Shown: positions 21,445 through 32,441, counted from the stretch's first letter. The stretch is DNA of 64,000 bases from Chrysoperla carnea (GCF_905475395.1 NC_058342.1:30028140-30092139); one strand, 5' to 3'. Made by a program: numbers and translations. The notes: generated from the letters alone by a model not told the origin.

Positions 21445-22983
21445 AGATTAACCAGTCTCCGACCTGCATTAATCGATTAAATACTTTTTCCATGAACCAT
21501 TAATCCTACGAATAAAAAAGGAGCTTTCTATTAGAAAAGAAAAATTAAGAATGTTGGCGGAAAACACGTAACGAAATGACTTAATCTCAATCTCGTCTGT
21601 ACGCCATTGTATGTCATGAAACTTTTGAATCGTTATTCATGTATAAATAATTAATTATAGGAAAATTATCGGAAATTACTCAAATATGTCTAATATAAAA
21701 TTTATAAATATTTTCTCAAAATAATGTTTACATTTTTGTCAAACATTGTATAAAAACAATTTTTTTAAATGATTTTATTAATTATGCATAATTTTTGTGT
21801 ATGTAAAGGTATATAAAAAAAAAAACAAAGCGTAAGCGCTAAGAACTCTAGCGGCTAGATCAATAACTTTCAGAATTGTCTTCAAATCCCATTATTAAAT
21901 TTTTCTCTTAAATTTTATTTGTTTCTGAGCCAATTTTTTTTACCTATGCTTGCTTTTATGTCCACGTAAGGTGATTTTGAAATTATAGCTACAAATTTTC
22001 ACTGCAAAACAGCTTGCTTCTTTTTTTGACTTTTGACTTCAGCTATTTTAATCTATATCCTTATCTTAGTCTTAAAAGAAAAGGCGCAAGTTTGCGCAAG
22101 ATTTTTTTCATAACCAACTTATAGAATACTATAAACTTTGCTCTGTTACAAAAAATTTTACCGGACAAAGAGGGGAACATAAACAAAAAGTATAAATTCA
22201 ATGAATTTAAGTCACCTTTTTTAGCAGCAAATATGAATCACAAATATTTAATTATATTAATAGAAAAATTAACATTAAATACTAATAAATTAAGCACAAA
22301 CCTTCGCCTTCAACATAAAAAAAAATCCTTACTTCATTGCACTAACAAACACAGGAAACGTAAATCGAATGACACGGTAAATCGAGAGAGAATCATACAA
22401 AACAGGCAGGGGGCGAGGTTAAGACAGCTCAAGTGACCTGCTGAGATGGAGTGGTTATCTTACTACACCAAAAAACAACTTTCAATGCAAAACAAAAGAG
22501 TTTTCTAATTTTTGTCCGGAAATTTGGTATAAATACTCCACTGTGTACCGAGTCAAAACGGTATTATAGTCATTAAAATTCTTAAATTCGATTTTCGGGT
22601 CGAAAACCATAACTTTCTACCATAAAGTAAAAAAAAAATAATATTTAACTATCATAATCATAATCATGATTTTAATTAAAAAATTTATTAGCTTTTTATA
22701 CTAATGCAAACAATAATTTATTAAAAAAGCTACTAAATTTTATTTAGTCAAATATAAATTTTTTTTTGTAATGTAATTTATTTTATTTTTCATTTAATAT
22801 TTTATTAGTACACGAAATAATACGAGATAAACTGAAATGAATTATCGAATCATTACAAAAAAATAAAAAAAGCTACTAATCATTCCACAAAAGTTTATTA
22901 CTTTTGTAATAGTAGACTCTACCCGAAAAACGAATCTTTAAAAGTAACTTTTAATTTAGAAAGTCAAATGTAAGTAGTTTTAA
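21445..22983. other. AT-rich spacer, no gene recognised
   Basis: A lysine- and asparagine-rich 67-codon frame (22233-22436) is typical of chance frames in AT-rich DNA. No repeat copy is recognised. Confidence 0.45.
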
Positions 22984-23481
22984 TAGGGTATTATCGTTAG
23001 TCAAAAATAAATTATGAAATTGGAAAAAAATTAAAATTTATGTAAAAATATACTTAAATATTCTGATTTCGAGTCATAAAAGCACATTTTTCTTTTAAAA
23101 TATTAAAATTAAAAATCGTAATTTTTAAACTGTATATCACGTGACTTAAAACTCGGGTAAGCCTTGTTGTGATGTCATATCGGTATGAGCCATAGACCAT
23201 CAGTTAGTTCAGTGTAGACAGCTGGGAATAATATATCCATTGATAATAAGTATTTATATTTATTATAACCAGATGTCTATGAATATATCTGTCAAACTTA
23301 TTTGTGTTATTTCGTGTATTGATACCGATATTACGTTTTTGACAGTTTAAAAAAAGTTTAAAATTTAATTTAAGTTTTTGGCAAGAAAGCGTGTGTATTT
23401 TTCAAAAATAAATTTTTGGATGCTTTTTGTTAGCAAAATCAACATTTTGAAGTACTTTTTCAAAAATAGTAGAATACCCTA
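22984..23481. mobile_element. MITE family C, full copy
   Basis: It begins TAGGGTATTATCG and ends GAATACCCTA, a terminal inverted repeat of about 10-13 bases bounded by TA. The sequence is the inverse of 32442-32964, sharing TCAAAAATAAATTATGAAAT, ATCACGTGAC, GTCTATGAATATATCTGTCA and TTTTTGACAGTTTAA. It is non-coding. The TA boundary fits Tc1/mariner-type or related elements (inference). Confidence 0.8.
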
Positions 23482-23906
23482 TTATATCACTTGACAAAAA
23501 TGTTTAAGGTAAATTTTCTCACAAATTGTCACACGTTGCAAATGGTAGCAAGCAATTAAAAGATTTATCTGCATAATTATCTTAAAAAATATAAACAGAA
23601 TATTTTTCAAGTAGCCAAAATGTTTCAACTACAATTAGTGTCACATGAATTTGTCGTCAAACTTCTAATTTCAAGTGGTTATGTTTGTATAATTATATCA
23701 ATATGGTAGACCTCCCAATGTTACTATTTTTTTTTTTCGGAGCGCACATGACCCGTTGAAGTGGCCTTATGTCAAGGTTTTAAAATAATACCTCTTAAAA
23801 ACATTTAAATTACTTTAAAAGTGAATTGGAGTGTACCTATATATGGTGTGACTGAGTAACGTTAATGGACGATTTAAATTGAGAGTCGCCTTATTTAAAC
23901 TAAACA
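23482..23906. other. Spacer, no gene recognised
   Basis: No gene or repeated block is supported; poly-T lies at about 23726. Confidence 0.45.
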
Positions 23907-24257
23907 TAACTAGCTCGACTCGTGAGGAATTCCGCTCCCGTAGTGACTTTTCTTGTTTTTTTAAATGTATAATAGTCGTTATTATTCATTGAGTATATCA
24001 GAAAAGATGGCCGTGAAATATTTTATGTTGACTATTTTTACAGAAATCTGTAATTTATGGTAATGTCAAATTAAATTAATTTTTAATTTTTTTTTTTTAA
24101 ATTAATATTTCTTTATAAATTATATCTCATGTGTTATTCTGATATATCAGCTATGTTGCTGTACAGTTTCATTAAAAACCATTCGCTAGTTTTAGTGTGA
24201 AAGCGTAACAAACAAACAAACATGCTTACTTTCGCATTTATAATATATGGGATATGA
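23907..24257 (+). mobile_element. ACTAGCT element family D, short copy
   Basis: ACTAGCTCGACTCGTGAGG opens it. Then come TCATTGAGTATATCAGAAAA, TTTTTACAGAAATCTGTAAT, CTCATGTGTTATTCTGAT, a TGCTGTACAGTTTCATTAAA stretch and the tail AACAAACAAACAAACATG with CATTTATAATATATGGGAT. Head and tail are shared with 32348-33310 and 61495-61928. No coding frame is seen; the superfamily is not assignable here. Confidence 0.7.
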
Positions 24258-24984
24258 TGGAAGCACTTCTTTTTTAATAGAATTTGTCCCATTTTTTGAA
24301 GTCGATCGATAATAGTAATAAAGAACACATTTATATTCTAAGCGATTACGTGTTTGATTTTTAAAAGAACACATTAAACTTTGTTGTTGAACGAATCAAA
24401 AGAATAAAAAAAGAAAAAACTTGTCTATAATTTGTGTTAATAATCTATTAATTGAATACATTCACACACATAAAATACTTTATTATAAAAGTGAAGATAA
24501 AATAAATATATTTAAATAAATTAAAAATAAATACAAATGAACACACAAATCTGTGAATTATCATATCTTTTAGTAGAGTTGAATTAATAAATTTTCAACC
24601 AAACAGAATATGATGATATTTTATGCATTAATCAATTCGTAGTCTATTCTTTACTGTATACTTTATGAACAGGAAGTAAATTGAACAGTTTTTAACTGTC
24701 ATTTACAAAACTTTCAAAAAATATCAAATCATGGGCGTCGCCAAGGGGGGAGGGGCAGGTAGAGGTAGCTGCCCTTTTCTAGAGATTCACAAAAATGGTT
24801 AAAAGCATCCACTTGCTTGAAAAAAGGTCAAGTTATACTGAATTCAAAATTTCAGTAATCGGATGAGTTTAGTATGAAATTAAATCAAGCTACCTAGAAA
24901 TTTTCAACTAACCACCTTTTATTGTGAAAACAAAGTTATTTACGAAAAAATATTTCAAACAAAAGTTGTTTACTTTTTCATATA
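24258..24984. other. Spacer with a G-rich patch
   Basis: CCAAGGGGGGAGGGGCAGGT at 24743 resembles a phrase common in degraded insect DNA elements, but ends are not visible. No gene is supported. Confidence 0.4.
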
Positions 24985-25255
24985 GTACCCCTTAGAAAAA
25001 ATCGAAATTTTTTGGTTTCAGAATCGGATGAAACTATGTTTACAAGGTAAATATGACCCGAAAATGCAAAAATCGGGTTAATTTGACAATTGAATAAGTA
25101 GTTTTTGAAATATATCCTAAAATATGGGAGCAATTTGCTATATCTCGGAAACTACTTGCCCAATCGTGATAAAAACCCGATTTTTGCCACTTTTGGGACA
25201 AAATTACCGTATTAACAAAGTTTTATGGGAATCAGAAAACATATTTTTGACTCAT
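24985..25255. repeat. Single inverted dimer related to the 29.6-30.9 kb array
   Basis: Two units of about 130 bases lie head to head. One has GGTTTCAGAATCGGATGAAA, GACCCGAAAATGCAAAAATC and AGTAGTTTTTGAAATAT. The other is its diverged inverse with ATATCTCGGAAACTACTTGC and AACCCGATTTTTGCC. This is the basic motif multiplied in the array. Confidence 0.75.
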
Positions 25256-25313
25256 GTTACCAATTTACGAAACAAAACTCACTTTATGGGTTCGGAGCAC
25301 GATATCCAAAAAA

Positions 25314-25485
25314 ATTCAGCTCGATATCTCTTTTCATTTTTGAGTTATCTTGTTAACGGACAGACAAACGGAAATGGACTTATTAGGCTAATTTTATGAA
25401 TACCTATATCAAAATTTTGTTTGTATCAGCAATGTTTCTAAGCGTTACAAACTTGGCATTAAACTTAATATACTCTGACAAAAAC
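25314..25485 (-). mobile_element. HINE-like element, 5' fragment
   Basis: Minus-strand order: a degraded terminus, AGCGTTACAAACTT (as seen on the plus strand), ATTTTATGAATACC, GGAAATGGAC, the GACAGACAAAC microsatellite and TTTTTGAGTTATC. The 3' half is missing. Confidence 0.7.
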
Positions 25486-25582
25486 TAAATAAAATCATTT
25501 TTGATAACAAGTTTTTAGGAATGGGGTGGACATGCAATGAAAAGGAGAAAAAGGAATAGTAGAATAAAAAATTTTCTTTAAA

Positions 25583-26133
25583 AGTTTCAGCTTGATATCT
25601 CTTTTCGTTTTTGAGTTATCGTGTCGACGGACAGACAGACAAACGACAGATGGACAGCCGAAAATAGACTAGTTAGGTGATTATATGAATATCTGTACCA
25701 AAATTTTGTTGGTAGCATCTTTATTTTTAGTCGTTACAAACTTTGGACTAGACTTAGAATATCTTGATATCTTTCATATACAGGGAGTGTATTATTGACT
25801 GCAGAACTATTTCCTCCTGAAAAAGCTGAGAAATAAAAATAAGAAAATGTTCTTTACCAAATTTGGATCTGAGGCCTAATTTACGAGATAATTACCCTAC
25901 TCTTATTATAATCAATTAATAAAAAAATACATTCTCCAAAATCAAATTCATCCAATAAAACACTATTTAAACAGAGAATGTGTTTTATCATAGTGTGGAG
26001 GAGTGATCTAAATGCAAAATTACTACACATCCAAATTTGGTAAAGAACATTTTCTTCTTTTTTTTCTCAGCTTTTTCAGGAGGCAATAGTTTTGCAGTCA
26101 ATAATAGAACTTCCTGTATACATCGTATAGAAT
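25583..26133 (-). mobile_element. HINE-like 5' fragment split by an inserted MITE
   Basis: The left part (25583-25780) runs from TTTCAGCTTGATATCTC through the GACAGACAGAC block to GATATCTTTCATATA. The right part (26117-26133) reads TATACATCGTATAGAA. Removing the MITE and one TA restores TTTCATATATACATCG, which matches the intact family terminus (TTTCATATATACATGG, inverse of the 5' end). The insertion is therefore inside the subterminal repeat. Confidence 0.75.
25779..26118. mobile_element. MITE family E, complete, TA duplication
   Basis: CAGGGAGTGTATTATTGACT opens and the inverse AGTCAATAATAGAACTTCCTG closes. The inverted arms extend about 90 bases, through CTCCTGAAAAAGCTGAGAAA and TCTTTACCAAATTTGGA. 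The 336-bp core is flanked by TA on both sides and inserted in a HINE-like copy. There is no ORF. TA duplication and palindromic structure fit Tc1/mariner-type MITEs. Partial copies lie at 33813 and 36493. Confidence 0.87.
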
Positions 26134-26984
26134 TCCATAATGTTGGGATTATATTTTAGGATGCTACATGAAAACTTGCCCAATTTACTTCCATTAATAA
26201 TACAATTTACGTATGTACGTATATATAACATGTATTATGTGTATTTGTTATATATATATACTAATTTTATTTAACAAGAATACTAATTGGTGTAGAACAC
26301 GACATTCGTATCAAAAGTGTTGACAAAAGTAATTTATACATATTAAAATAAATTCATGTTTTAAATAATGTTACAATAAACAAATAATAGGTAGGTAATC
26401 ATTACTTATAGGTATAGTATAGGACTATAGGTACTGTACTGTACCTACTCATATACTTTTAAAATATTGAAAATTTATACAATTTTAATCATATTAATGG
26501 ATATTGTAACGAAAAATAACGTAATGCAAGTTTTTTACCCTTTGTTTACAATACAAATTGTCATATTTTTTCGTAGACTAAGACTAGCCTCGTACATAAG
26601 TTTACGGTTTAGAAAAATTTCGAAATTCAAAGTTTTAAGGACTTTTTGAAGCTATGTTCCTTATCGCACGTTCTAATTTTTTTGCTGGTTGGGAGGTAAA
26701 ACCTAAAAGAGTGCAAAAAAATTAAAACGACCCCATAAACGGACATCTAGGAAACTAAAACCATTAGATTTAACTCGTCATAAATTATTTTGCAATCTTT
26801 CAATTTGTATTTTTTCTCCAAAATTTATGTTTTTTCATTCAAAAAAATGAGTTGAGTTTTCAGAAGGTAAAGGATAATGGAGATAATTTAAAGTAAGTAC
26901 AAGTAAGTTTTATCTTATGTCATAATAAATATCTTGATCAAGCTAAATGAAGGTTATGTAACGGAATGAAAATGTTGGCTCTAC
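26134..26984. other. AT-rich spacer, no gene recognised
   Basis: Low-complexity TATATATA at about 26250 and TACTGTACTGTACC at about 26430. No coding region is supported. Confidence 0.45.
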
Positions 26985-27181
26985 AGTCAGATTCATAAAA
27001 TATCTCGAAAATTACTTATTTAATGGTCAAATAAACACGATTTTTGTAATTTTCGGGTCAAAATTACCTTATAAACTTAGTTTTATCGAAATCGGAAACA
27101 AAAACTTTTTTTACACTTTTTGCAATTTGTAAAAATCGAAAAAATCATAAAAAATTCAAAAAAACACAATTTTTGTAATTT
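26985..27181 (+). repeat. Single unit related to the inverted-dimer array
   Basis: AAATATCTCGAAAATTACTT, CACGATTTTTGTAATTTTCG and TAGTTTTATCGAAATCGGAA follow the order of the sense unit in the 29.6-30.9 kb array. Confidence 0.6.
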
Positions 27182-27300
27182 TTGGTTGGGTTGGGTTGGG
27201 TTAGGTTGGGTTAGGCTGGGTTAGGCTGGGTTAGGCTGGGTTAGGTTGGGTTAGGTTGGGTTAGGCTGGGTTAGGTTGGGTTGGGTTGGGTTGGGTTGAG
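27182..27300 (+). repeat. TTGGG/TTAGG/CTGGG pentamer array
   Basis: About 23 pentamers in register are mostly TTGGG, TTAGG and CTGGG, often alternating as a 10-mer. TTAGG is the common insect telomere unit, but no long pure run is present. The block is an internal degenerate array, not a telomere end. Confidence 0.9.
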
Positions 27301-27457
27301 TGTGGGTGTGGGTGTGGGTGTGAATGTGGGTGTGGGTGTGGGTGTGGGTGTGGGTGTGGGTGTTGGCGTGGGTGTGGGTGTGGGTGTGGGTGTGGGTGTG
27401 GGTGTGGGTGTGGGTGTGGGTGTGGGTGTGGGTTTGGGTGTGGGTGTGGGTGTGGGT
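27298..27457 (+). repeat. TGTGGG hexamer array
   Basis: About 26 units of TGTGGG follow the pentamers directly, with a few variants (TGAATG, TTGGCG, TTTGGG). Frames of alternating Gly-Val, Cys-Gly and His-Pro in this block are artefacts of the array. The G-run spacing could allow G-quadruplex folding. Confidence 0.95.
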
Positions 27458-27599
27458 TTTTTTTCAATTTTATTGATCTGTATATTTAAAAATAAATTGC
27501 TGTGTGTTAGTCTCGCTAAAACTCAAAAACGGCTGGACCGATTTTCAAAATTTTTTGTTTGTTTTGTTCGCTATAGTTCAGGGATGGTTTAGAAAAAAA

Positions 27600-27955
27600 C
27601 TAAACAGAGCTGATATTAGAGTCATCGTAGAGTTACTCACAGAAATGATAACCTGAACAAGTTCCAACATCATATTGGAAAAGACTATCTCCCGCGTGTG
27701 ACAGATGCGGAGAAAATTCAGAAGAAACATCGATCCACTTTCTCTGTTACTGCTCGGCGCTCATACAGCAGCGGAGGAAATGGTTTGGTTCGGCCATAGT
27801 CGAACCAGAAGAAATTAAGAAACTCAGCGCTAGGCAAACCCTGGGTTTCAGTACATCAGTTGGTTTATAATAGCCACTGAAAAGCGTAGCGGGGATAGAG
27901 TGCAAGGGTCTATTTGGCGATGCTAGAGCATGGTCCGCTAACTTCCATACCCATA
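27600..27955 (+). pseudogene. Non-LTR retrotransposon 3' end, decayed
   Basis: This is the same 3' coding end and UTR as the minus-strand copy at 28560-29037. AACAGAGCTGATATTAGAGT, GACAGATGCGGAGAAAATTC and CGATCCACTTTCTCTGTTAC encode, across frame breaks, the NRADIRV, CDRCGENS and HFLCYC segments. Here the frame past the end reads LSARQTLGFSTSVGL before a stop. Small deletions break the frame between the leucine-rich segment and the cysteine motif. The following UTR (GCCACTGAAAAGCGTAGCGG, AAGGGTCTATTTGGC) is shared. It is a 5'-truncated insertion. Confidence 0.8.
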
Positions 27956-28559
27956 CCCCATAGATGGAATTTGCCAATCACATTATTTTTCATAAACATT
28001 GGTTTGGCTGTTGATTTTGGGGCTTGCTCCATGACTGCCAGATGAAATAATTGGATACAAAAAGGGAATAATTTTGTAATTCTCTGTATTCAGCTTGTAG
28101 GGTATAAAAATATCAATCATCAATCTATCCTTCCTCGTAGCTAATTTTCTTTCTACTCTCTTTTGCATCCTTTTTATCATTCCAAGTGAAATCTATCAAA
28201 ATGTATCGATTTTTCATGTTTCTTCAAAAATTTTATTGTAAAATTAAAGAAAATCTAAGATGTCAATTGAGGGTTAAATATAACAAATTTTTCGTTTATA
28301 CTACGCCCCTGACATTAAAATAAATATATATGACATGATTGTAAATAACCCGAAAATAAAATTATCCCTAATAGAAAAGTTTGTTTAGTATTCTATGTTA
28401 ACTTTATCACACAGGATATGTCTTAAGGAAATGAATCTGGTGGGGAAATTGTTGTTTGTATAAAAGCGAAATATTCATAAAAAAGCGGCAAAAACAAACG
28501 AAGAATATTATTTATAACAAATTTATTATAAATAAAAAGAACATAGAAATTCGAGCTAA
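27956..28559. other. Spacer between two inverted LINE remnants
   Basis: No gene is recognised. It separates two opposite-strand copies of the same retrotransposon end by about 0.6 kb. Confidence 0.5.
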
Positions 28560-29037
28560 GCATGCTCGAGCATCGGGCCTCGAAGCAATGGTTCAGAGCA
28601 CCTAGCCAAATAGACCCTTGTACTCTATCCCCGCTACACTTTTCAGTGGCTATTATAACCGGCTGATGTACTGAAACCCAGGATCTACCTAGCGCTGAGT
28701 TTCCTAATTTCTTCTAGTTCGACTATGGCCGGACCAAACCATTTCCTTCGCTGCTGTATGAGCGCCGGGCAGTAACAGAGAAAGTGGATCGATGTTTCTT
28801 CTGAATTTTCTCCGCATCTGTCACATGCGGGAGATTGTCTTTTTCCAATCTGATGTTGGAACTTGTTCAGGTTATCATGCCCTGTGAGTAACTCTACGAT
28901 GACTCTAATATCAGCTCTGTTTAGTTTCAAGATCTCCTCGGCTCTGTTACCGAACGAGTTTCCTTCACCCAACGGGCTTTTGGCGATTCGCCCTCCCTCG
29001 TAGCTGGCCCATGCCTTTAATTGTTGGTTTTTTAGAT
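28560..29037 (-). pseudogene. Non-LTR retrotransposon polyprotein C-terminus
   Basis: The minus-strand frame from about 29037 to a TAG at 28682-28684 codes for the end of a reverse-transcriptase polyprotein. It has QLKAWASYEGGRIAKSP, then NRADIRVIVELLTGH, then a cysteine/histidine cluster CDRCGENSEETSIHFLCYC (C-X2-C...H-X3-C). A segment of the form LTGH...C-X2-C...E-E-T-X2-H-hydrophobic-X-C-P is characteristic of the region after RNase H in I/R1/Jockey-group LINEs. The TAG lines up with a sense CAA codon in the 27.6-kb copy, so it is probably a point mutation; the frame there goes on about 10 more codons. A shared 3' UTR follows to 28560. The element is strongly 5'-truncated and dead. Confidence 0.85.
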
Positions 29038-29639
29038 TATATTAACATTATAAGTTGAAAAATCTTTCGTGTTTAGTTTTTTAATGAAAGTAGAAACGGT
29101 CTTAAGGACGTTCATTATAGTTAGAAGGATAAAAGTTATGAGAAGGGTAAATCGATAAATTGGTCGATATTTATTGTCAATATCTAATATTTTAGAACTC
29201 TGATATAGATTTTTACGAATTATTTATTTTAAAAAAAAAAAATTATAAAAGTTTTTTTGTTTTACAATTTTCTTGCAAGAATATAAACAAAGTCGTTTTC
29301 ATACTAAAAACAAAACCAAAAATTACAAATTGAACTTAAGGAGTGTTTTAAAAATACAGTGCAACTTCGTTAAGATGAACAAGTTCTGAGAACAGCGTTG
29401 TAGGGTATTACTCGGGTAGTGTATTATCGAATGTCATTCCATTTAGTGTTACCTTATTTGGAAACACTAACACTTTAATTTAATCAGAAACCCCCCATAG
29501 CATTATGTTTTATCTTTTTATTTATTTCAACTATACCCGATTATATTACTGGTAGCTCGGTTACTTAGCCTCTTAACAATATGAATTGACATAGCTCGAC
29601 GATATTATCGTATGACAATATTAGTTTCATCAAAATCGG
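29038..29639. other. Spacer, no gene recognised
   Basis: AT-rich DNA with an A run at 29231. AGTGCAACTTCGTTAAGATG at 29359 resembles pogo-type ends but has no partner. Confidence 0.45.
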
Positions 29640-30925
29640 AAACAAGAGGTTTTTTTATAGAAAAATCGAAAAAAATTGAGGGTCTCAGAATTGGATGAAA
29701 CTCTGTTTATAAGGTAAATATGACCCGAAAAATGCAAAAATCAGGTTAATTTACCGATTAGATAAGTAGTTTTTGAAATATGGCCTCAAATATGGGGTCA
29801 ATCTGGAATATCTCGAAAACTACTCGTCCATTCGTGATATAAACCCGATTTTTGTAATTTTTGGGTCAAAATTACTATATAAACATAGTTTGATGAAAAT
29901 CGGAAACCCAATTTTTTTTTCGATTTTTTGAAATTTTTTGAAGGGGTACCCCTCAAAAAAAATCGAAAAAATCCAAAAAATTTTTTGGTTTCAGAATCGG
30001 ATAAAACTCTGTTTATAAGGTAAATATGACCCGAAAAATGCAAAAATCGGGTTAATTTACCGATTGGATAAGTAGTTTTTGAAATATGGCCTAAAATATG
30101 AAGCCAATTGACAATATCTCGGAAACTATTCGCCCAATCGTGATATAAACCCAATTTTTGTAATTTTTGGGTCAAAATTACTATATAAACATAGTTTGAT
30201 GAAAATCGGAAACACAAATTTTTTTTCGATTTTTTGCAATTTTTTGAAGGGGTACCCCTTAAAAAAAATCGAAAAAATCCAAAAAATTTGTTGGTTTCAG
30301 AATCGGATAAAACTCGGTTTATAAGGTAAAAATGACCCGAAAAATGCAAAAATCGGGTTAATTTACCGATTGGATAAGTAGTTTTTGAAATATGGCCTAA
30401 AATATCGGGCCAATCTGGAATATCTCGAAAAGAACTCGTCCAATCGTGATATAAACCCGATTTTTGTAATTTTTGGGTCAAAATTACCATATAAACATAG
30501 TTTGATGAAAATCGGAAAACAAAATTTTTTTTCGATTTTTTGCAATTTTTTGAAGGGGTACCCCTTAAAAAAAATCGAGAAAATTTTTTGGTTTCAGAAT
30601 CGGATATAACTCTGTTTATAAGGTAAATATGACCCGAAAAATGCAAAAATCGGGTTATTTTACCGATTGGATAAGTAGTTTTTGAAATATGGCCTAAGAT
30701 ATGTTGGCAATTTACAATATCTCGCAAACTATTCGCCCAATCGTGATATAAACCCGATTTTTGTAATTTTTGGGTCAAAATTACCATTTAAACATAGTTT
30801 TGTCGGAATTGGAAACAAAATTTTTTTTTTCGATTTTTTGAACTTTTTTTAAAGGTACCTTTTAGAAAAAATCAAGAAAATTTTTTGGTTTCAAAATCGG
30901 ATGAAAAATTGTTTCTAAGATGAAA
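29640..30925. repeat. Tandem array of about 300-bp inverted dimers
   Basis: The phrase GGTTTCAGAATCGG and close variants start at 29681, 29987, 30293, 30590 and 30887, giving spacings of 306, 306, 297 and 297 bp. Each period holds two units of about 150 bp in opposite orientation. One reads ATATCTCG..AACTA..CGCCCAATCG..AACCCGATTTTTG..TTTGGGTC. The other is its diverged inverse, GACCCGAAAAATGCAAAAATCGGG..AGTAGTTTTTGAAATAT. Between them lie AT-rich palindromic hinges (GGGGTACCCC and an AAATTTTTTTTCGATT stretch). Periods divisible by three keep a 329-codon frame open on the minus strand; it is a by-product. Single dimers occur at 24985 and 26985. Confidence 0.92.
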
Positions 30926-31273
30926 CTAGTTTATAATTTTTTAGTTAGATACTCTTTTAAAAACTTCTACGAATGTCAAAATATACATTCTAATGTCACC
31001 AACTTCTAAAATGAGCTTACTTAACGAGGTTAGACTATACTTTTAAGAACGTGTAGTACAACTTCTTTTATTAACTGCAATGAAGAATCCCACCAAAACA
31101 AAACAACGAAAAAAATAAAAAATAAAACTAAATCTAAATAAACCTTTTGTGTAGCAGCAACTATCGCATGTAGTTGTATTGACCATAATACAAACAGCAA
31201 AACAGAAGAAGGAGTCAATTATGCAAAAAAGAAATACCTTTTATCATAGAGAAATTCGTGAAGTATATATAAA
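30926..31273. other. Spacer, no gene recognised
   Basis: Nothing supported beyond chance short frames. Confidence 0.45.
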
Positions 31274-32041
31274 TACACACCGGGTGCTCATAAAGCTTGA
31301 GACCACCCCTGAATTTGTTCAGTTCTTGATTATATAATATCTCACAGAATTTAGCATGACATTAATGAAAATGTAACACGTAATGCTCCAGAAGAAAAGT
31401 TCGATGCGAACGCTGACGTAAAAACGACTGATTATTAAATGTATTTAGTTCTTTTTGCATATCAATACAAATTTATTCTAATACTACGTCATCATTAAAT
31501 CATTTAAGAATCCAAGTAAAAAAAACTTGATTTGACCTTGAAGTGACCTTCATGGTCAGAGATAAGGACAAATTCCAGGTCACCTTTAGATTGGTTAAGG
31601 TTAAGGTAAAAGGACCTCGCACACAATACATTGGTTGTTGGATTCTGTAAAAATTATTTGAAAACTATGGATTAAGGTAAGACAGTTTGTATCATGCTGA
31701 TCAAAAGTTATCATGGACTTCGGATCAAACCTCAAGAACCCTCCCCTTTCAAGCTATGCCTACGTGGGACCGTAGCTCGAAAAGGAAGGGTTTTTGAGAG
31801 TTGAATCCATACGAAATTTTGATCAGCATGATCAAAACTACCTTGGTTTTCATTTCAAATCCATGGTTTTCAAAAAAATTTAACCGAAAACAAAAATCAA
31901 TGTATTGTGTGCGAGGTCCTTTCAGGTCACCATTAGATTGTACGAGTGAAATTCTACAATATTTAGCTAGGTCATTTGTTTTTCAACAATTCTTTGAATA
32001 AATTCAGGGAAAGGTCTTCAATTTTTTGAACACCCTGTATA
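31274..32041. mobile_element. Inverted-repeat element family F, about 0.77 kb
   Basis: The left end TACACACCGGGTGCTCATAA, continuing GAGACCACCCCTGAATTTGTT, is the diverged inverse of the right end, AATTCAGGGAAAGGTCTTC then GAACACCCTGTATA. Inside lies a second inverted pair: AAGGACCTCGCACACAATAC near 31610 and its inverse GTATTGTGTGCGAGGTCCTTT near 31903, with TCATGCTGATCAAAA also paired. No transposase frame is present, so it is a non-autonomous fold-back DNA element. Inner arms recur at 47985-48235. Confidence 0.75.
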
Positions 32042-32347
32042 CAACGGTTATGGCTAAGAAGTAGCCAAGCACACCGAGCAATGACGCAGTACACACAGAG
32101 AACTGAGAGACTAGAAACGAAAAGTACTGTGCGCTTACTACACCCACACAAATAACATTTTGCGATAATTATTTTCTATATATTCAAATTGAAATCTTAT
32201 CAAACTGCTTAAACATTTCATGGAAGTACAGTCACTGTGATTCAAGTAAATTCAACCTAAAACAAACAAATGCGTAATCCTTAAAAACACCTTATGGACA
32301 AATTTTTGGACTAAAAACTAAACTAAGTATAGTATGATATATTTTAT
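32042..32347. other. Spacer, no gene recognised
   Basis: No coding region or repeat recognised. Confidence 0.45.
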
Positions 32348-32441
32348 ACTAGCTTGATACCCGCCCGATTCACTGGGCTTGTTTTACGCAGCTAAAAAAT
32401 CAGCACAGTTTTCAATTTTTTAAATTGTAAAATAGTCATAA

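Noticed and set aside
27182..27300. True telomere end
   Set aside because: Pentamers are mixed, the block is only about 120 bp, and unique DNA continues on both sides.
27261..27592. His-Pro, Gly-Val and Cys-Gly repeat frames
   Set aside because: These are translations of the TGTGGG hexamer array on either strand; there is no complexity outside it.
27747..27977. 76-codon minus-strand frame
   Set aside because: Antisense shadow of the plus-strand LINE remnant and its 3' UTR.
29798..30787. 329-codon minus-strand open frame
   Set aside because: It is open only because the inverted-dimer array has periods divisible by three; the sequence repeats every 99-102 residues with no domain.
29640..30925. 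CRISPR-like spaced repeats
   Set aside because: Units are about 150 bp, alternate in orientation and have no unique spacers of uniform size; the DNA is eukaryotic.
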